Below, in pieces: positions 6,528 through 9,023 of a stretch of DNA of 9,023 bases. The stretch lies in assembly GCA_027490555.1 (NCBI GenBank), contig JAIXXW010000196.1, positions 1 to 9,023 on the forward strand. The letters are read 5' to 3'. Position 1 is the stretch's first letter. Every line of letters begins with the position of its first letter. The DNA comes from Comamonadaceae bacterium (GTDB lineage Bacteria; Pseudomonadota; Gammaproteobacteria; Burkholderiales; Burkholderiaceae_C). A program made the position numbers and the translations under genes. The notes below the pieces were generated by a model. It was given only the letters and a program-made list of their open reading frames with translations, was not told the DNA's origin and ran no database searches.

Positions 6528-6815
6528 TTAATCTTGCTGGAACTCTTGGATGTGCAACACGACACTTTTACCTTGACGAGGGGTGGCCAAAAAGCCTTTG
6601 AAAACCCAGACGCTGCCCACCGATTGCTTGACCAGTCTTTCTGCCAGCGGCCCGAAGGCCAAGGCGCGAAGTTTCAACTGGACTTTCCGCATTTGTCCTG
6701 CCTCTTCGAGTTCTGAGGCATGCTCCAGAACCAAATCCAGAGCGGGCAAACCGGCGGGGGTGTAACGCAAAGCGGCTAGCTCGGCAATACACGCTGTCAG
6801 TTCTGTGTGATTCAC
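6528..6815 (-). CDS. priB: Primosomal replication protein N (PriB)
   Basis: This 95-residue OB-fold protein binds single-stranded DNA and stimulates PriA during restart of stalled forks, before DnaB reloading. The identity rests on the sequence style (RYTPAGLPALDLVLEH near 17-32, VQLKLRALAFGPLAERL near 45-61, SVWVFKGFLATPR near 67-79, and an LHIQEFQQD ending) and on its position between rpsF and rpsR, which is typical of the proteobacterial S6 operon. The start is GTG at 6815, 17 bp after the rpsF stop; no other start codon lies upstream in frame after that stop. The best purine run, GAGGAG, overlaps the GTG rather than lying at the usual distance, so initiation may depend on ribosomes finishing rpsF. 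Confidence 0.93.
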   Translation of the reverse strand: MNHTELTACIAELAALRYTPAGLPALDLVLEHASELEEAGQMRKVQLKLRALAFGPLAERLVKQSVGSVWVFKGFLATPRQGKSVVLHIQEFQQD

Positions 6816-6832
6816 TCCTCGGAGGGTGTCTG

Positions 6833-7198
6833 TTAGGCGGCGAAATCGGCTTGTTGAGACTTGCGGGCCTCTTCACGCTCAACGGTCTTCATCATGGACG
6901 AAGGCGCGGTGTCGGCTTTTTTCTTCAGCACAGTCAGGTGACGCAAAACCGCATCGTTGAACTTGAAGGCATGTTCGAGTTCCGCCATGACCGCCTGGTC
7001 GGCTTCGATGTTGACGCACAGGTAATGGGCCTTGCCCAGTTTGTTGATCAGGTAGGCCAGCTGGCGGCGGCCCCAGTCTTCCACGCGGTGGATGCTGCCA
7101 CCGCCGGCAGTGATCATGCCTTTGTAGCGCTCCAGCATGGCGGGCACTTGTTCGGACTGATCGGGGTGGATCAGCAAAATGATTTCGTAATGACGCAT
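6833..7198 (-). CDS. rpsF: 30S ribosomal protein S6
   Basis: The 121-residue product has the S6 fold markers: MRHYEIILLIHPDQSEQVPAM at the N-terminus, RVEDWGRRQLAYLINKLGKAHY near 38-59, and FNDAVLRHLTV near 80-90. S6 pairs with S18 in the 30S platform. The ATG at 7198 has an AAGGAG Shine-Dalgarno (complement of 7204-7209) at 5 nt spacing. It is the first gene of the operon, with its own promoter. The tail ends in SQQADFAA rather than in glutamates, unlike the E. coli protein modified by RimK, so glutamylation of this type is not suggested here. Confidence 0.98.
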   Translation of the reverse strand: MRHYEIILLIHPDQSEQVPAMLERYKGMITAGGGSIHRVEDWGRRQLAYLINKLGKAHYLCVNIEADQAVMAELEHAFKFNDAVLRHLTVLKKKADTAPSSMMKTVEREEARKSQQADFAA

Positions 7199-7233
7199 CG
7201 AGACTCCTTGAGGTTAACCGTGGTGGTTGGAAA

Positions 7234-7262
7234 GCTACCCCCAGCGTCAGATGGGGTGCAGC
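7234..7262 (-). promoter_or_regulatory. Hairpin in the rpsF leader, possible autoregulatory element
   Basis: On the minus strand the leader contains GCT-GC-ACCCC, which pairs with GGGGT-AGC over 8 bp with a two-base GC bulge on the 5' side and an 11-nt loop. It lies between the -10 box and the Shine-Dalgarno of rpsF. In many bacteria the rpsF leader binds the S6-S18 pair through a structure with an exposed CCG; I find no CCG here, so that assignment is not supported. Only three T follow the stem, so it is also at best a weak terminator. Confidence 0.35.
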
Positions 7263-7277
7263 AAGGGTGAACCGCGC

Positions 7278-7283
7278 ATTATA
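7278..7283 (-). promoter_or_regulatory. rpsF: Promoter -10 box of the S6 operon
   Basis: The minus strand reads TATAAT (7283-7278), a perfect -10 hexamer, within GGCCTATAATGCGCGG. Transcription would start near 7271, giving a leader of about 70 nt before rpsF. The -35 is weak: TTTCCC (7307-7302) at 18 bp is the best match and lies inside the end of the symporter gene, whose stop is at 7293. Confidence 0.65.
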
Positions 7284-7292
7284 GGCCAAAAC

Positions 7293-9023
7293 TCACAGTC
7301 CGGGAAACTGGTCCGATCCGTTTTTCTGCGCGTTCGGTTGAGGCGTCTCACGCCTGAGCAAGTTCGAAGGCAGCAGCCAGGTGGCCAGAACCATCACGCC
7401 AAATCCCACAGGCACGCCAAAAACACCTGCCGACAATGGTTGGATGCCCCACCACAAACCGGCATAGGGGTCCAGGTGCCAAAAATGTCGGAATGCAGGC
7501 GCGTTGACGACCATGTAGTAAATCGTCACCCCCAAACCGGACAACATGCCCATGACGACGGCCGATCTGTGCACCCGCGTCCACAACATGCCCAGCACCA
7601 TGCCGGGGAAAAAGGCCGAAGCAGCCAGTGAAAAAGAGGCCGACACCAGCGCCAGGATTTCAGCGGGCTTGAAGGCCGCAACCACCGCCGCGACCATGGC
7701 CACGGCCAACAAGGCAAATTTCGACAGGATCACCCGGCCTTCGGAGGACTTGGGGGCATTGCTGCCCTGGGGGCGCATGTCGCGCACCAAAGCGTTGCTG
7801 ATGGTCAAAAGCAGCCCATCCGCCGTGGACAGCGCAGCGGCCAAACCGCCAGCAGCCACCAGCCCGGACACGACAAAAGGCATGCCTCCCAATTCGGGGG
7901 TGGCCAGCATGATCATGTCTGCACCCAGCTTGAGTTCTCCCAGCTGCAAGATCCCGTCGCCATTGACATCCGAAAATTCAAGCAAACCAGAGTCCAGCCG
8001 GGCCCATTGCGCCATCCAACTGGGCAGGGTGTCAAAACGGCTGCCCACCAGGTGGTTGAGCACCTCGAATTTCACCAGCACAGCCAGCGCAGGCACACTG
8101 AGGTAGATCAAGCCGATGAAAAACAGGGACCAGGCCACCGAGCTGCGCGTTTCGGCGACAGTGGGCGATGTGTAAAAACGCGTCAACAGGTGCGGCAAAC
8201 TGGCTGTGCCGATCATCAGACAAAAGACCAGCGCCATGAAATTGAGCCGGGACTCGTTGAACAGGCGCTCCTGGGCAGCGCCGCCATGGGGGTCCCCTGA
8301 AAAGGTGTGGGTGTGCCCGGGCATGCCGCCCAAGGGTTGGGATCGCTGCAAGTTGTCCATCTTAGCGCGTGACCACTCCTCGCGGGCCTGGGCTGGATCC
8401 TGAGGCAAGGCCAAAAGCTCGCGGCGCACCTGCGCGATGGTGGCGAAATCGGCCCCTTGGGCATTGAGCAACTGGATCTTGCCTTCGAGTTCGTGCCGCA
8501 ACGCCTCCATGGCGGCGTCCACATCCTGGAGCCGCGAAGCATAGAGCTTGGCGCGCTGGGCATATTCGCGCCTGACTTCCAACTCGGCGGGATCGTCCAT
8601 CAAGCGCTTTTCAATCTCGGCGATCGCAGACAGCTGAGACCCGTACACCAGGGGCGCCACCGGATTGCCCAATTGCTTGTAGGCCAGCCAGGACACCGGG
8701 ATCATGAACGCCAGCAAGAGCATGATGTACTGGGCCACCTGCGTCCAGGTGATGGCCCGCATGCCCCCCAAGAAAGAACACAACAGCACCCCCCCCAATC
8801 CCAGCAGGATGCCGATCTCGAATTGAACACCCGTCAGGCGTGAAGCGATCAGTCCGATGCCGTAAATCTGTGCAACGATGTAAGTGAAAGAACACAAAAC
8901 CGAAGCCAAAGCCGCGATCACCCGTGGCCAGCGCCCGCCATAGCGTTGGTCAAAAAAATCGGGCAAGGTGTACAGATTCATGGCGCGCAGGCGGGGCGCG
9001 ATCAACAAGGCCACGAGACAAAA
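7293..9023 (-). CDS. Sodium:solute symporter (SSS family, VC_2705-like), N-terminus cut by the window edge
   Basis: The frame is open from the right edge to the stop at 7293, giving 576 residues; roughly the first 100 residues of a typical family member lie outside. Numbering is from the first codon in the window. Hydrophobic segments characteristic of SSS transporters recur at about 33-67, 68-86, 95-115, 260-278, 295-318, 370-395, 430-450, 453-480, 485-505 and 525-550. Family traits include GTASLPHLLTRFYT (272-285) and ALSTADGLLLTIS (397-409), which holds the serine/threonine pair expected near the sodium site. Two features stand out: a hydrophilic insert of about 130 residues (about 128-260), rich in charged helix and ending in a His/Gly-rich patch, and an EF-hand-like loop DVNGDGILQLGE at 352-363. 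The substrate cannot be assigned; relatives are often labelled acetate or solute symporters. A small DUF4212 subunit often lies upstream in this subfamily but would be outside the window. Confidence 0.9.
   Translation of the reverse strand, partial: FCLVALLIAPRLRAMNLYTLPDFFDQRYGGRWPRVIAALASVLCSFTYIVAQIYGIGLIASRLTGVQFEIGILLGLGGVLLCSFLGGMRAITWTQVAQYIMLLLAFMIPVSWLAYKQLGNPVAPLVYGSQLSAIAEIEKRLMDDPAELEVRREYAQRAKLYASRLQDVDAAMEALRHELEGKIQLLNAQGADFATIAQVRRELLALPQDPAQAREEWSRAKMDNLQRSQPLGGMPGHTHTFSGDPHGGAAQERLFNESRLNFMALVFCLMIGTASLPHLLTRFYTSPTVAETRSSVAWSLFFIGLIYLSVPALAVLVKFEVLNHLVGSRFDTLPSWMAQWARLDSGLLEFSDVNGDGILQLGELKLGADMIMLATPELGGMPFVVSGLVAAGGLAAALSTADGLLLTISNALVRDMRPQGSNAPKSSEGRVILSKFALLAVAMVAAVVAAFKPAEILALVSASFSLAASAFFPGMVLGMLWTRVHRSAVVMGMLSGLGVTIYYMVVNAPAFRHFWHLDPYAGLWWGIQPLSAGVFGVPVGFGVMVLATWLLPSNLLRRETPQPNAQKNGSDQFPGL

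Overview
The window looks like a conserved chromosomal segment of a beta-proteobacterium, most likely Burkholderiales and probably family Comamonadaceae. The evidence is moderately GC-rich DNA, the wording of the proteins (AlaA, DnaB, PriB, VC_2705-like symporter), and the gene order rpsF-priB-rpsR-rplI followed by dnaB. The family assignment is from recall of protein features, not from a search. I see no insertion sequence, phage gene, CRISPR array, tRNA or rRNA.

Layout. Positions 1-1160 (minus) hold most of alaA, a PLP-dependent alanine transaminase whose C-terminus runs off the left edge. It diverges, across about 120 bp, from a plus-strand gene for a small Mth938-like protein (1282-1659). 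Then come two more plus-strand genes: a Bcp/PrxQ peroxiredoxin lacking the usual resolving cysteine (1822-2307) and a PIN-PhoH ATPase (2468-4147). A strong intrinsic terminator lies between them at 2394-2422. The PhoH gene converges on dnaB (4174-5592, minus) with only 26 bp between the stops.

The right part is all minus strand. Reading in the direction of transcription, it begins with a sodium:solute symporter entering from the right edge (9023-7293). Next is the S6 operon, rpsF-priB-rpsR-rplI (7198-5768), with short gaps and a strong terminator at 5749-5714, and then dnaB. The operon has a perfect TATAAT -10 box just after the symporter stop and a leader of roughly 70 nt that can fold into a hairpin. 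The dnaB upstream region contains a consensus DnaA box in a 12-bp tandem repeat.

How the genes work together. rpsF, rpsR and rplI make ribosomal proteins S6, S18 and L9. priB and dnaB make the restart-primosome component and the replicative helicase, so this block ties translation to replication. The left genes are ordinary metabolism and stress functions. I found no undescribed multi-gene system. The observations most worth a second look are the EF-hand-like calcium loop and large hydrophilic insert in the symporter, the DnaA-box repeat before dnaB, the resolving-cysteine-less peroxiredoxin, and the small-RNA or leader-like element before phoH.
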